The translations under genes were made by a program, and so were the position numbers. Of a DNA stretch of 64,000 bases, positions 12,256 through 24,745 are shown piece by piece; the stretch's first letter is position 1, and each line of letters starts with the position of its first letter. The notes below the pieces were generated by a model, which had not been told where the DNA came from, did not search any database, and worked only from the letters and a program-made list of their open reading frames with translations. Source of the stretch: Omphiscola glabra (taxonomy: Eukaryota; Mollusca; Gastropoda; Lymnaeidae); assembly GCA_964017045.1 (NCBI GenBank), contig OZ024794.1:28163315-28227314 (forward strand), in the 5' to 3' direction.

Positions 12256-13519
12256 TAATGGTTTTCTTATGAAAGGCCAAGGATTTATTTGTGCAGGTTC
12301 ACATTTGATTAAAGTTCAACTTAGAGCTGTAATGAGATGTTATGAATCTGTTTGCAATGAAACTTAATTTTTTGTCCTTTATTAATTTTCAGATGATAAA
12401 AAAATGCAGAAAAATCTTGTAAAATGTGCACATGTTTTGTTCTCTTTCTGTTAATTGTTGTGTTTTTTTTTCAAGCAGGAAAAGCTATCATTTTAAACTT
12501 ATTTACAATACAAGAAATTTTTTCAATGAATATTTTTCTAATTTTCGGAAAATACATTGTGCTGTGAACAGTTATTCTAGTTTCAGGTCTAATAAAGAAA
12601 CTGTTTATTGTTTTTGTCTCTTTTTTGTTTTATTTTTGGTTAATGTCATGAAGTGTCAAAGTACTTTTAATACATTTTTTTCTGTACTCAAATGTTATAT
12701 AATTTAATTACTTTGTAAAATTTGAAAGTGTAGCTAGATTCTTTTTGTGCTGTTCAGATTTTTCACTTCAGGAATTTCAAATTTAAAATATTCAGCCAGT
12801 AATGTTTGAATACCAAAAAAAATTTTTTATGTGACATTAATTGTAGAACAGGTTAATGTCTTTTATGCAAGGATTTTCAAATTCTTCATAATGTTAATAC
12901 ATAAATATGTACTTGGATGAAGGTTGGGTTAGTGCTAATAGTAAACACCAAGGCAACTGCACTTGCACACATAAACTATGAAACTTAAATGTTGGGTCCT
13001 CCGTAGATGCTTTTTCATTGCAAAATTTCCAGCATACCTATATTATTGGAATATACCGTAACCTTTGACTTTCAGGATTCCTTTATTATTTGACTATAAT
13101 AATATATCAGATATGAAGCCATTTTGAGGGTGACAGGGAGTTGGTTACGTGTTGAAAATTGTTGGTGGGGGATGATCTGTTAATGTTGACAGTAGAGGGT
13201 GACCTTTTAATTGGGGACAGTTGAGAGTGACCTGTTAATGATGACAGAGGGGGGGGGGAATGTTGATGGTGACAGGGAAGAGTGACCTTTTAAATGATGA
13301 CAGTTGAGGGTGACCTTTTAATGATGACAGAGAGGTGACCTGTTTAGAGTGACAGAAGAGAGTGACCTGTTCATGGGGGGGGGCAGTTCAGGGTGACCTG
13401 TTAATGACGACAGAGCGGGGGTACCTGTTGACTGCAACAAGAGTGAGTTACTTGTTAATGGTGACTGTTAAGGGTTATTCGGTTGCTGACTAGCCCCATT
13501 CCCACTTTCCCATTCTCAG
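12256..13519 (+). other. 3' UTR of ending a, then a degenerate minisatellite
   Basis: From about 13130 to 13470 a diverged repeat of roughly 28 bp (gagggtgacctgttaatgat + gacag) recurs about ten times with G-rich runs. Otherwise there is no recognisable content. Confidence 0.6.
13130..13470. repeat. Degenerate minisatellite (GAGGGTGACCTGTTAATG-type)
   Basis: Irregular tandem copies of a gaGGGTGACCTGTTAATGatgaca-like unit, with insertions of G runs near 13250 and 13378. Confidence 0.8.
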
Positions 13520-13644
13520 GATGCTGTTGCAAGTGGAGCCCCAACACAAAGGCAGATATTCGTCAGGCCGTATGGAGCAAGATCACATTTGCCAGTACCT
13601 ATAGGAAACAGCAGATGATAATGAGAATGGGTGGCTTACTTTAG
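13520..13644 (+). CDS. BEN alternative terminal exon b
   Basis: The acceptor is cccattctcag/GA. Joined to the donor at 9022 it reads HAIL/GCCCKWSPNTKADIRQAV, then WSKITFASTYRKQQMIMRMG, GLL, stop (TAG 13642-13644). The core DIRQAVWSKI aligns with LRQAMWKRI of ending a and DIRRTIQQKI of ending d. It is a paralogous alternative ending with a very short tail. Confidence 0.8.
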
Positions 13645-14319
13645 CCTTGGCAGTTTTTAAAAGATGTCCTTAGGATCACTTGCTAGTGTCACTGTTGTCA
13701 AATTTTGGAAGTGCTATAAGTAACTTACTTTAGCATTAATACAATGATGTTGTTCAAACGTAAAGGAAATTCTCCATCACAATGAGTTAAAAATAACTTT
13801 GGACCTAAATTAATCAATTATTTCTTCAATTTTTTAAAATTGAAATTTATTTAATAGAGTTACAAAGCAATGAATCTGGAATGAAATGAAATATGTGTAT
13901 GATGTGTTCATCAATTTAAGGGATTACTGGATACTTGTTGTCTACTAAATTGTCTTGAAAAAAAATATTTGTAAAAATATCATATGCCTGTTTTGTTAAT
14001 ATATAGTATGTACTTTTTGGTGTATGTTCTTGTAGTTGTATTATATGAACAAATTCTTTTGTTTGCATTCCTGTTTTTTTTTTTTGGAAAAAAAAGAGAG
14101 CATAACATGTTTAAAATTTCGTATAATAAATGAGCAAAACTAATTTGTATTTGATGTTCGTTATTAAATAAACGACTGAGTTCAGATAGAAAAACATGTG
14201 TTTTCCTCTTAAATGAATAACAAGACGCAAATAGTGTTAAAAAGCCTGTGAGTTCTTTAAAAAAAAAAACAACAACATGCAAATGAGAAATTGAAAATTG
14301 TGTACCCGAATCATTTCAG

Positions 14320-14447
14320 GTTTCAGCTCTCTGGCAGGAAAAGTTCCTACATCTTTGATCCGCAGTACTATTGGTTGGAAAATATCAGCAGCTAATGGAA
14401 CGCATGCAAGGAGAGCACTTCTAAAAGGCCTAATCATTAGAAATTAG
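14320..14447 (+). CDS. BEN alternative terminal exon c
   Basis: The acceptor is aatcatttcag/GT. Joined to the donor at 9022 it reads HAIL/GFSSLAGKVPTSLIRSTI, then GWKISAANGTHARRALLKGL, IIRN, stop (TAG 14445-14447). The segment LIRSTIGWKI aligns with the BEN ending core of the other three exons. It is the most diverged of the four; frame, phase and alignment all agree. Confidence 0.72.
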
Positions 14448-15522
14448 ATGAAATAAATGCATTTTTAAGTTTCATCAATAAAGAATGTTGTATATTGCTG
14501 AAAACCTAATGAATCTCTTTCATGTTTTAAAGAGTCAATCTTCCATATCGGCATTGATAACATTTTTATAAAATTGTTTAATTTGTTTCAACAACACTTT
14601 ATTGTTTCAACAACACTTTATTAACTTTATAAGGGATCTAAACAGTACGGTATTAAAAATTTGTATCTAATTTTATGGTTTTTAATCTATTTTTTAATGT
14701 TAAATTTGATATTGTGTGTTACCATATGTAATAAAAATGGACAATGTTATTTTTAAATTATAAATAAGTAAGCCAGGGGGTTAAAAAATTCATGACCTAT
14801 TTATTGTTTGCGATGACTCATGTCCTTTTATTTCATTACTTTTTGGTTAGATAATAACAATGTAAAGTAATTTGCTTATATGTCTGATCAAAAAATGTGA
14901 GAATAACCTATCAGGTTTTCTACATTTTATATAATTTTATTGTCAACTAAATTGTGTATGTGGTTGGCTAACATGTATGTTGATTTAAATAATTCTCTTA
15001 GAACAGGAGATCTTCACTTGTGTTGTATGCCTGTATATACTATGTGTGATTTGAGAAAAGAAAACAGTACAATACTATTCGCTTTGTCCATTTTTATTTC
15101 ATGTTTCAGTTTATCTATTGTTGAATTTTATTTTGAAAATTGTTTTGTAAGAAATCTGTATCTACATTTTGTAAGTAAGCCTGTCATAGATGATGAGATT
15201 TAAATTAAATTAAATTATCTGTGTTGTTAGTCGATCTGGAAAATGTGTATGTTCTAAAAATTAGTCTTTTTTTTGTTTTAATTGTTCATGTGGTTTGCTA
15301 AGCTCTGTAAGAAAAAGGAAGGCACCTAATTTAAACCTATGCTGACTTTTGCTCATTCTAAATTTTGCTACTTTATTTTGCTTCCCCGCTGAATCAAACC
15401 ATTCATCAATCAACTAAATATCATAAAGAACATTATCTGCCATTCAGACTCCCTTCATCGCTTGACAAGCTGCTTGCTATCTCAAGTACTGAAGGTGGAC
15501 TCCTTTCTCTTTCTCCTTTCAG

Positions 15523-16340
15523 GATTCTGCCAGCACCATTCGCGGGAACTTGCCACTGACATTCGTAGGACCATCCAACAGAAGATAGGTTACGCCAAGT
15601 TTTACTTTGTGAAGAAAACCCAGGATCCAGATTCCCCTAAAACAACACCAGCATCCATTTCGGTGGAGGCTTCACCCCGAAGGATGTCTATGGAGATGGC
15701 CCGGCGTGGAGTTGGAGGTCTGCCATTAGATTTACCAATGAAAGCCCACACTGGAAGACGTGGCAGGAGATCCAGTGAAAGCCTTGCGAGAGGTTTGCCT
15801 CAAAGTGATGAGCTTCCAATGCGACTTGCTCAGAGAGGAACTCCTGATGTGACCAGTAGGAATTACAGTGAGATTACTGGGGACATTTCAAGCAGTGACA
15901 TGATCTCTGGTCGACTGCCAACTTCTACACCAGGAGATTTGATTTCAGATAGACTCCAAATTGACTTATCTGGCAGAATAACAGCTGGTGACCTGACACG
16001 GAGGATGTCTGTAGATATGTCTGGCAGACTTTCAAATGATTTCTCAGGGCGTGTACCAACAGATTTAACCAGCAGAATTTCAGCTGATGCTTCTAATCGT
16101 CTTCCAGATGACCTTTCAACAAGATCTGCCAGTAACCTTTCTACAAGGTCATCAGATGTCTCAGCTGTCAGAATGTCATCTGACATTTCTGTCAGAACAC
16201 CAATAAACCCTTTAGAAGCTATGTCTGTTAGAACATCTGAGACTAGTCTAAGTGACCTGGCCAACAGAATGGGGTCAATGCCAGCAGGAATGTCCAGAGG
16301 ATTTCTAGATATGTTAAATAATATTTATCCTAGTAACTAA
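15523..16340 (+). CDS. BEN alternative terminal exon d with long Ser/Arg/Asp repeat tail
   Basis: The acceptor is ttctcctttcag/GA. Joined to the donor at 9022 it reads HAIL/GFCQHHSRELATDIRRTI, then QQKIGYAKFYFVKK, completing the BEN domain. An approximately 235-residue tail follows, built on a degenerate unit of about 10-12 residues of the type DLSxRxxxDMSGRLSxD (for example RMSVDMSGRLSNDFSGRVPT, then ISADASNRLPDDLSTRS). The tail is probably disordered and rich in RxxS/SxR sites, which could be phosphorylated (inference). The stop is TAA 16338-16340. It is the longest of the four endings. Confidence 0.88.
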
Positions 16341-18108
16341 CTCAAACTGAAAAATTATGTTTCGGTACTTACAAAAATCAAATCAGTAAAAATAAAACAG
16401 ATAAGTTGAGCTGCTACACCCTTGTTGGATAATCTTGCTGCAAAAATAATAGAAATGTTAAGTTTTCCATTGTACACATTGAACTGGATTTCATACAAAC
16501 CACCATTAATTTGTAATGTTAAGTATCTGGTTATAATAACTTTTTTGAAATGGAGAAATGCTTAATACCAGTGATAAAGACAATATTTATTCTTTCCATT
16601 ATTTAAATGAATTATAAGTTTAAATAACCTACATTTCTTATTCCAGACATCCTAAGTTAGTAAAATCCAAAATGACTTTCTTCTGTGTATAAACCTGTAA
16701 TAATCCAATCAAGTAATGAAAGCAGACATAATAAAACACACTTAATTATACCTACAAAAAAATGTGAGATTGCTATAAATAAATAACTCATTGACCTGCT
16801 TTAACTTCAGTCACTGTCATTGATAAAAGTAAGCATTGCACAGTATATCTCTTATATACTATAACTATATATTAACGCTCTTTGATGTTCTCTTTTTATT
16901 TTCCTTGTCTGCTCTGTGTTGATTTCTTCAATCCGCTCTGTGATGATTCCTTCAAATCTGTGTTGTGTTGATTCCTACAATCCACATTGTGTTGAGACTA
17001 AATACACGGTAATAGTATAGGAAACCATTGTTGAGATTTTAATTTTTTTAATATTTTTTTTTGAGAATTAGGTGTCTGAATGTGTATAATGTATTTTTCG
17101 TCTGGCACCAATGTGAATCCAATTATATAGACATGTCTGCTTTAAATATTAGTATTAGGTTTTAAGACATGTAAACAAACAATTAAAACTCAAAATACCA
17201 AACAAGATATATAAGATTGTTAATTTGAACTCTAGTCATTGCCAATTTTAAAGTTACAATACTGTCTTCTAATACTTCTATTAGTTCTACCATTTAAGTG
17301 TAAACTGCTAAGTTAGAGGGTTTGCAACCTTTTTTCAGCTGAAGATGTGACTGCACTAAAATTATTAAAGGTTAGGCAAGACACCATTCAAGTTTAATAA
17401 AAAAAAATTAATCTGTTTCTGTGAGGGAATTGTTCTTATTTAAGTTATATTGATTAAAATGTATTTATTATATTATATTAGGTCCATCTAGTTTTTAGCG
17501 GAAATGCCCATAAGGGGCAAAAGTCCAAAGTATTGTGGCATAAATTAAATAAAAATAAATCTCCACTGAATATAAAATTTATTCCCCACCCTACCCAACC
17601 ACACCTTCTAATAAATCTATGCTTATCAATTAATTATAGTTATTACTAGCTGGGGCAAGGCATCCGCGTTGGGCATGTAAAAAAAAATATAGGAAGAGTG
17701 AAGAGGTGCATAAAATTCCAGCCTTGATTCAAGTTGATCCGGCACACGAAAGAAAACAATTATTACCCACCGTGCTGTGTCACGACCTACTAAATCTCAA
17801 AAGTAGTGGGTCGTGTACCCACTTGTGGTTGCTCTACTTAGCATTGTTGGATATATGGAGTGCAATCTGGAATCCCCCCCACCCCACCCCGGTATCACTA
17901 ATAGTAATAATACTATTATTAGTATTGTCCATTGCTAAATAAAGGATGAATTGTTTTGATAATTTAAAAGGCTTTAGTTTAGGGAGTTAAGCCGTAACAA
18001 CGATAAGGGGTTAAACTGTGTTACCTTTCTTGAATGGGGCGGACAACGTCTACACACTACACGGAATTATTATTTAATTTTATTAATGGATATTTGCTTG
18101 CACTTGAG

Positions 18109-18180
18109 CAGTGGCTCTCAACCTTCCTAAGGCCGCGACCCTTTCATACAGTTCCTCATGTTGTGGCGACCCCCAGCCAC
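18109..18180 (+). mobile_element. hAT-like element end
   Basis: The sequence cagtggctctcaaccttcct at about 18110 resembles the CAGTGGTTCTCAACCT terminus of hAT (Charlie-type) elements, followed by the usual gcgaccctt. I did not find the partner end, so this is a fragment at best. Confidence 0.45.
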
Positions 18181-18355
18181 ACAATAATTTTCTTTGCTAC
18201 TTTATAACTTATACTTATAACTGTAGAGCATACCGGTATGTGTTTTCAGGTGGTCTTGGGCGATCCCTGAGAAGGGAGGCGATTGGAATGTTTTATTTTA
18301 CGTACCGGTAGTCAATTTTCATTAGTAATACTAATACGGTACTAATAGTATTCCC

Positions 18356-18359
<4 letters not shown>

Positions 18360-18401
<42 letters not shown>
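18360..18401. repeat. (TA)n microsatellite
   Basis: About 20 uninterrupted TA units followed by a T run. Confidence 0.95.
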
Positions 18402-18407
<6 letters not shown>

Positions 18408-20737
18408 TTGGTTCTTTAAGTTTTAAGTGTTCTACTATTGACGAAAAGAAGGAATGAAATTGCTAAAAGTACCTTACCTGTACCTTGTTTATAAATTAAA
18501 TGTATTATATGACCCATGTACCGTACACATCAGTATATGTACCTGTAAAACTGTATAATGAACTCTAGCAGAATTTTGATATAAAGTTTTTATACTTCTA
18601 CTTCTATTAGTTTGGGCTCCTTAAAACTTGTTGTAATTATGACCCCCCCCCCCCCCCCCCCAAAAAAAAAACAACACCACACCTCGTCAATTACTTGAGA
18701 AAAGCAGCGGCTGAAAATTATTTAAATTTCATGTTGAACATAATTCCCGAAAGTGATTAGTTTTCATTTTCATTCTGCAAATATTATGTTTATGTTATCG
18801 GTACCGGGTTTTTAAAAAAAGCTTTGTAATTAAATATTTTGGTTATGTTGTTCATTCATACACATAATCGCTAAAAGTAAAAGTCATTGATAAAACTTTA
18901 ATCCTATTTTGATTGCTGACAAATTATTTATCCAAAGGATTAATGAGTACTGGTACCATAAAACAATCAAAAGTAATAAAATCACTAGATGACAATTAGA
19001 TGTGTCAATCTAGACCAAAAGTCATTTTTGAAATCTTAGTTGTTAATGATAACTCACATGCTAAATGATGGTTGGTATGGTCTTTTTTGGTTGGTCCTGT
19101 GTAGACCTTCTTATTTCTTAATCTTAACAAACATTTATTAAACGTCCCGTCCTCTTTAACCAGGTAAATAATTAAGACAATAGTAGACTGGTGCATGAAG
19201 ATGGTAAAGCAAAGTAATGTGAATTTTTTAAGAAGACAGTTTGCTGTTTAGTTCCCCAAATTTTATAAATTTAATTTTCTTACTCAACTCTTAGTCCTAT
19301 TTATCATTTGCTTGCAACTTGAACTTTTAACCTGATAATTAGCCATTATACCATAACCTTTTTAAAATGCTGCATCTCTATTCTTGATTCTAAAACATTT
19401 CCTGCACCCTCATTTCAGTGACAAAAACAAATGGTACAGGTAATGCAAATAAACCTTATTTTATAGGTTTTCCTGCAACTCCAAAACTGCCTAACGCACC
19501 CAAAGAGGTATAACCATTACTGGTTGAGAATTTCTGCATCATACTCTAAAAATAACAATGCCCATTGAACTCTTTTCGTGTTTTAAATAATTTAATATAC
19601 AACTTTTCATAACCCCATCTTATGTGGTTCTTTTACATTATATTAGTAATTAAAGTGTTCACTGCACTTACTACAGCTCATACTTATTAAAAAATAGTTT
19701 ACCAGTATCTTAATCTTGCTTGGATACGGGTATGTTGAATCTCCTGATACTGAAATCAGCCAAGTTCTTTCAATTCATTAAAAGAAATAGCTTGTCAAAT
19801 TACACATTATTTTCCATTATTGATCAAAAAAAAGGTAATGATGATTGAAGCATCTAAGTTAAGTATACTGTAGCCACTGTAGGTTGTTATTGGAGACTTT
19901 TTTTTTTTTTTTTTAAATTTTGAAATCATTGTTCAATGGTCTTTTATAAATCAGTATGTTTTTTAAAATAATATCTCGACTTAAAATACCATACCAATTT
20001 AAAAATGTTTTGTCATGATTCCAACAAATCTGCACTCTGAGAATGTTAAAAAAAGTTGTGTTCATCTGCTGAATGTTTTATGGGCTAAATCAGTTCAGAT
20101 TCCTAGGTATCTAAACCCAGTGAAAATTCAAAACAAGATGCATAGCTGACAATTTAAAAAATATGTGTTCTTTATTAAGTAAAGTAGACATGTAAAATAT
20201 ATTGTTCTTTATTTCCACTTCAGTGCACTCATGACAATGCCTTGCTCTGTGACTTCATATACTTTTTTATTTTCATCAGCGATTCTGTGGGTCCCTTAAA
20301 TTAATTGTATGGTTTAATCAACAATGAAATAATTGTGGATCATTGCTTTCTTCCACCAGTTAAGAAGATTTGTAAACAATTAAGACATAACTTTATGAAT
20401 AAAATGGAAAATTCACATTTTTTTCTTCACTAACTTTATTTGCATCAACAGTAGTAAAAACCAAACATTAAATAACTTCAATTATCTTGACATATTTGAT
20501 AAGAATTAGTTGATCATCCATGGGTGAATCAATACATTAAAAATGATAAAGGTTAAGAAGATGGACATTAAAACTAAAAATATTTGATGACGCTTAACAA
20601 CCTTAACTACCAAGTACTGTACTTATTGAGTAAGAATTTTGAAGAATCACCTTAAGGCTATCATGTCACAGGAATTCTTTCCAAAATGGAACATAAATTT
20701 TATAGTTCAGGAGGAACCAAGTTATATTTTTGTTTAA

Positions 20738-21232
20738 CTCATTCCCGACGGATGCGACTAAATGCGTCCTTTGGGGGTTCCGACGGATGCGTCCAAATGC
20801 GTCCCGGCGCATAGCGACACACCTCTCTCGTTTTTAGTTAAAAATAGCAATGAAATCTCGCATCCATCGAGACTTCCGGCGATGGCGTGATTCTGCGTGA
20901 TTTCAATTTAGAAACCGGATGTTTTTATCTTGTTTTACTTTTAAACTACGTGTGCTTTAGTACGACGCATCTATATCTTGCTTGTATTCGACCGAGGTGC
21001 CAAAAATCGATTTTTTTGGCCATTGTTCATTATTTTTTTGCCGCTAATGTTATATTTTTTTATTAAACCTTATTCATTCTTTGATGCATTCGTCCTTAAT
21101 TCATTAACATTTATTAATATTTAGCAGCTTAAAAAAGATTTTTAAAATGTAAATCAATTTCGAAACCGAGTTACTTCCCTTTTCGCAGGAAAATAAATTA
21201 AGTACGGAAGTTGCACTGACGGAGGGAATGAG
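20738..21232. mobile_element. piggyBac-type MITE, copy 1
   Basis: It is flanked by TTAA on both sides (20734-20737 and 21233-21236). The terminal repeats are CTCATTCCC... and ...GGGAATGAG. The interior is comparatively GC-rich (gacggatgcgactaaatgcg). No ORF. The TTAA duplication is the piggyBac hallmark. Confidence 0.88.
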
Positions 21233-22244
21233 TTAAAATGAAAAATGCTGTTTTCTGGATGATAAACATGTCAAACAAACTTTGCACAGCTTCCATAAAG
21301 TGTTTAAAGAAAGGCCTTAGCTCTACTCCTCATTAGAAAATTGTTCAATTAAAAGATTAAATGATGAAACAGAAAGAAAAAAAATCAGCTTATTTTTAAG
21401 ATCATGCTCATAGCACTGGTTGACAAAATTTTAAGTGTGTGTAAGGTGAAAAACATTTTTTTAAAATATACATAAACAGGTAAATAAATTTACTTTTTTG
21501 TTACATTTTACATATCATTGATCATAAACTACCTACTGTCACATGAAATGAGATAACATAACTACAGTACTAGTAGCTAAGATGGAATGGACAATAATCA
21601 AATTAAACATTTTTACATCATAAATGACAGTAGTAAGTGTACCTTTGTCAAAGACATTCATTTGATGGCTGCAATGTTAACAGATTATTGTAAAAAAATA
21701 TTTTAATTACATAAAATATTTCTGATTTTTTTCAATATTCAGATCAATTTTATTTTATGGAGAACTTCGCTTTCAGCACAACACAGGAATACTCCAAAAA
21801 TATACAAGACAAACCAACAGAATGTTTTCATTTTTGTTCAGTTTAAATAAAAATATCAGTAAATGAAGCTTTGAATGCCATTATAAAAAATCAGACTAAA
21901 TTCTAGGTACTAGTAATTCAGGGTCAGGGTTTAGTTGTCATTTCAGGGAGCCTTTGACAATTATCGGGTACACTTTCCTTGCGTTTTCTTTGTAATGTAT
22001 TTAATATATAATTCCTTTATTATTTATTTCAAAGAAGATATTTTGTATTGTTGGTAAAACAATATGTTTTACATGAGGGTGCAGAATAAAGAAAAGCTGG
22101 GAAACCCTGAAGAATGAAATGCTTTTTGGAAATTTACGACTTCATAATTCTGAACTTGTTAGCAAAGAAAACAAGTGATTAGAAAAAAGTGCCAATCATA
22201 CAAAAATAGTGATTAAACTTTAACAGATCTACTGTAATTTTTAA

Positions 22245-22710
22245 CTCATTCCCGACGGATGCGACTAAATGCGTCCTTTGGGGGTTCCGACGGATGCGTC
22301 CAAATGCGTCCCGGCGCATAGCGACACACCTCTCTCGTTTTTAGTTAAAAATAGCAATGAAATCTCGCATCCATCGAGACTTCCGGCGATGGCGTGATTT
22401 CAATTTTGTCTTGTTTCATTTTTAAACTACGTGTGCTTTAGTACGGCGCGTCTATATCTTGCATGTATTCGACCGAGGTGCCAAAAATCGATTTTTTGGC
22501 CATTGTTCATTATTTTTTCGCCGCTAATGTTATCTTTTTATTAAACCTTATTCATTCTTTGATGCATTCGTCCTTAATTCATTAACATTTATTAATATTT
22601 AGCAGCTTAAAAAATATTTTTAAAATGTAAATCACTTTCAAAACCGAGTTACTTCCCTTTTCTCAGGAAAATAAATTAAGTACGGAAGTAGCACTGACGG
22701 AGGGAATGAG
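22245..22710. mobile_element. piggyBac-type MITE, copy 2
   Basis: It is nearly identical in sequence and orientation to the copy at 20738-21232, with the same CTCATTCCC/GGGAATGAG ends and TTAA at 22241-22244 and 22711-22714. A small deletion accounts for its shorter length. Confidence 0.88.
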
Positions 22711-22714
22711 TTAA

Positions 22715-23640
22715 GCTACTAATATTCAGGATTATTGTACTGAAGACTGAATTCCTTTTTTAAAGATTTTTGAAAAGTAATATGCAAAGTTTCTCAATTT
22801 GTCTTTCCAAGCAATAAAAAGAAAACATTCCTAATTAAGTTTTAAATTGAAGTCGGCCATTATTCAAATGGGTGCATTGGGGAGAACATCTCAAACAATG
22901 TATACATATGCATAATAATGTCAGTAACATAATCCTAACACATTGCTGCCACAAATTGAAACAAAAAAAATCATATTTTAGTGGCAGCTTTCCTTCTCTA
23001 CAAACCAAATAAGAAGTTGCATAAAACATTTTTTTAAATCATTATTTTTATATAGTGAGCACCTGGTACAAAGATAATTATTATTAGTTGCATTTTAATA
23101 ATGTTTCTTTTTTAAATTCTAAAAAATTGGCTCATGTTTTGTTTATATTAGGCTTTTTAAATTCTACAAAATTGGTTCAGCTTTCGTGTACCTTTAGACT
23201 TTTTTAAATTCTGAAATAATACTTGAACAAATTTTAATTAATATTATAAAATAGCAAATAGTTTCACTGAAACTCAAGCCTCGCTAATTTATCAAAAGGT
23301 CAGTTACAGTCTATGCATGGATAGCCCTTCAATAAAAATACATATGTGTTATCAAGTGATCAAATTGACCTCCCCCCACTTTGAACAATAACTAATGAAA
23401 ATTGTATAATATTATATAATTATAAATTAAATGGTCCTAGTAACTTTAAAAAATAATAATCCGGTAGTTTAAGATGTATAAAATGACATCTTTAAAAGAA
23501 ATTTGAGGGTATTTTTTATTTTTTAAATCCAAAACTTGGGATTGGTCATGGAATCAAAGAATTGTTTAAAAATCCTGTTATTAAATAAAACTTAAAAATT
23601 TTAATTATGCTATGCATTAACTAAGTAAATATTTCACACA
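22715..23640 (-). other. Probable 3' UTR and downstream flank of the array gene
   Basis: No coding signal. On the - strand several AATAAA-like hexamers (tttatt on +) occur within 150 bp of the stop at 23641, for example near 23514. I cannot choose between them. Confidence 0.4.
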
Positions 23641-23978
23641 TTAAATATCATCTTCATCATCAGGATCAATTTCTATCAGTTCAAAATCATTAGCTTTCAT
23701 AAAAGGATAAGGAGTGACCTCAACTTTAATATCAGGAGGACTTTGTGGTGGTCCAGTTCCACCGCCAGCATCACCAGTCTTTATACCGCCATTGCCACTC
23801 AATTGTTGATCTGCATGAGCTTCTAGACCAGGTTGACCACCGCTTCCAAAAGCGCCATGAAACCCTGGTTGAGCTTGACTCATGTCACCTACTGAATGCT
23901 GTGTGTCTCGACTGTCATCTGATGCTAAATGTTGATAATCATATCCTTCCTCTCCTGGACCTTGAAGAAAGCTGTCTC
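23641..23978 (-). CDS. Constant terminal exon D of the mutually exclusive array gene
   Basis: The acceptor is tgtgtgtgtag/GAGACAGC; the exon enters in phase 1 and ends at the TAA 23641-23643. It encodes GDSFLQGPGEEGYDYQHLAS, then a Gly/Gln-rich stretch (QAQPGFHGAFGSGGQPGLEA), a DIKVEVTP segment and a very acidic end (FELIEIDPDDEDDI). I-K-V-E fits the SUMO-acceptor pattern (hydrophobic-K-x-E). The low-complexity and acidic composition suggests a disordered regulatory tail. It matches no family I recognise. It follows exon C in frame. Confidence 0.85.
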
Positions 23979-24117
23979 CTACACACACAAAAAAATGGTC
24001 AAATAAAACTCTTCATCAAAAATTTAAATAAATTTTTTTTAATTTACAAATTCACCTCTTACTACTTATTACAAAATGTAACTCTGCAAATATCAAAAAA
24101 ACTTTATTCAAAAATAC

Positions 24118-24273
24118 CTTCTGAGCCTGCTGAAGACATTCTTCTCTCCATGCCTGAATGACCTGACATTCCAGGATAGCCCCCTTGCTGATAAGGATAT
24201 CCCTGTCCTCCATGAAAAGATTGTCGTCCATACTGTTGACCTCTAGGCCCCTGGCCTGGTGACTTGAATTGAC
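24118..24273 (-). CDS. Constant exon C of the array gene
   Basis: The exon is 156 nt, phase 1 to phase 1, with acceptor ttattcacag/GTCAATTC and donor TCAGAAG/gtattt. It encodes QFKSPGQGPRGQQYGRQSFH, then GGQGYPYQQGGYPGMSGHSG and MERRMSSAGSEG: a Gly/Gln/Tyr-rich, prion-like low-complexity segment. It is entered by any array exon, all of which end in phase 1, and leaves in phase 1 into exon D. The donor gtattt is weaker than most here. Confidence 0.85.
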
Positions 24274-24448
24274 CTGTGAATAAAATATCACTCTTAAACT
24301 AGAGAAAAAAATAATATACAACTTAAAAAGTTGGATCCTAAAATTTTGACTTCTAATAAATGTAATATTTTCTTTCATTTAAGCAAAAATGATAATTACC
24401 TTTTCTTATTTTACTTGATTAAAAAAATTCTCAACTTATTTAAGAGAT

Positions 24449-24745
24449 ATGGGGCCGTCCATGAAGTATGTCACTATATTATTGGAAAATTATTGTACAC
24501 CCCCTCCCCCCCAGTAAAATTAACATTTTCAAACTAAAAAATTGTTAAAATTCCAAAAACGCACATCGAGATTAAACTATTAAATTTATAAAAGTGAATT
24601 CTGTCAGAATACATCCACCACAACAGAAAGTTAATAAGCACTGTCAAAGTCAGGTTTTATATGTGATTAAAAAAAATGTGTGACCTCACATATCTTTTAA
24701 CCCCCCCCCCCCCTTTCCACCCAGGGCATGACATACTTTATGTTG
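24449..24745. repeat. Inverted-repeat MITE remnant
   Basis: The left end ggggccgtccatgaagtatg(tcac) and the right end gggcatgacatactttatg are imperfect reverse complements, with C-rich tracts inside both (24490 and 24700). This resembles GGGCCGTCCAT-type MITEs. It is partly decayed and lies in the intron between the last array exon and exon C. Confidence 0.55.

Larger units (their letters stand above)
16341..20733. other. Convergent intergenic region, left half
   Basis: It lies between the + strand BEN gene and the - strand array gene. AT-rich, with a (TA)n tract at 18362-18401, a poly-C tract near 18642, and a hAT-like terminal sequence at about 18109. No supportable gene. Confidence 0.6.

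Noticed and set aside
15863..16264. Reverse-strand 133-codon ORF
   Set aside because: It is an antisense shadow of the Ser/Arg/Asp repeat tail of BEN ending d.
19468..19511. Short + strand exon-like segment (GFPATPKLPNAPKEV-stop after tttatag)
   Set aside because: The phase would fit a fifth BEN ending, but it lacks the IRxxIxxKI core and is too short to support.
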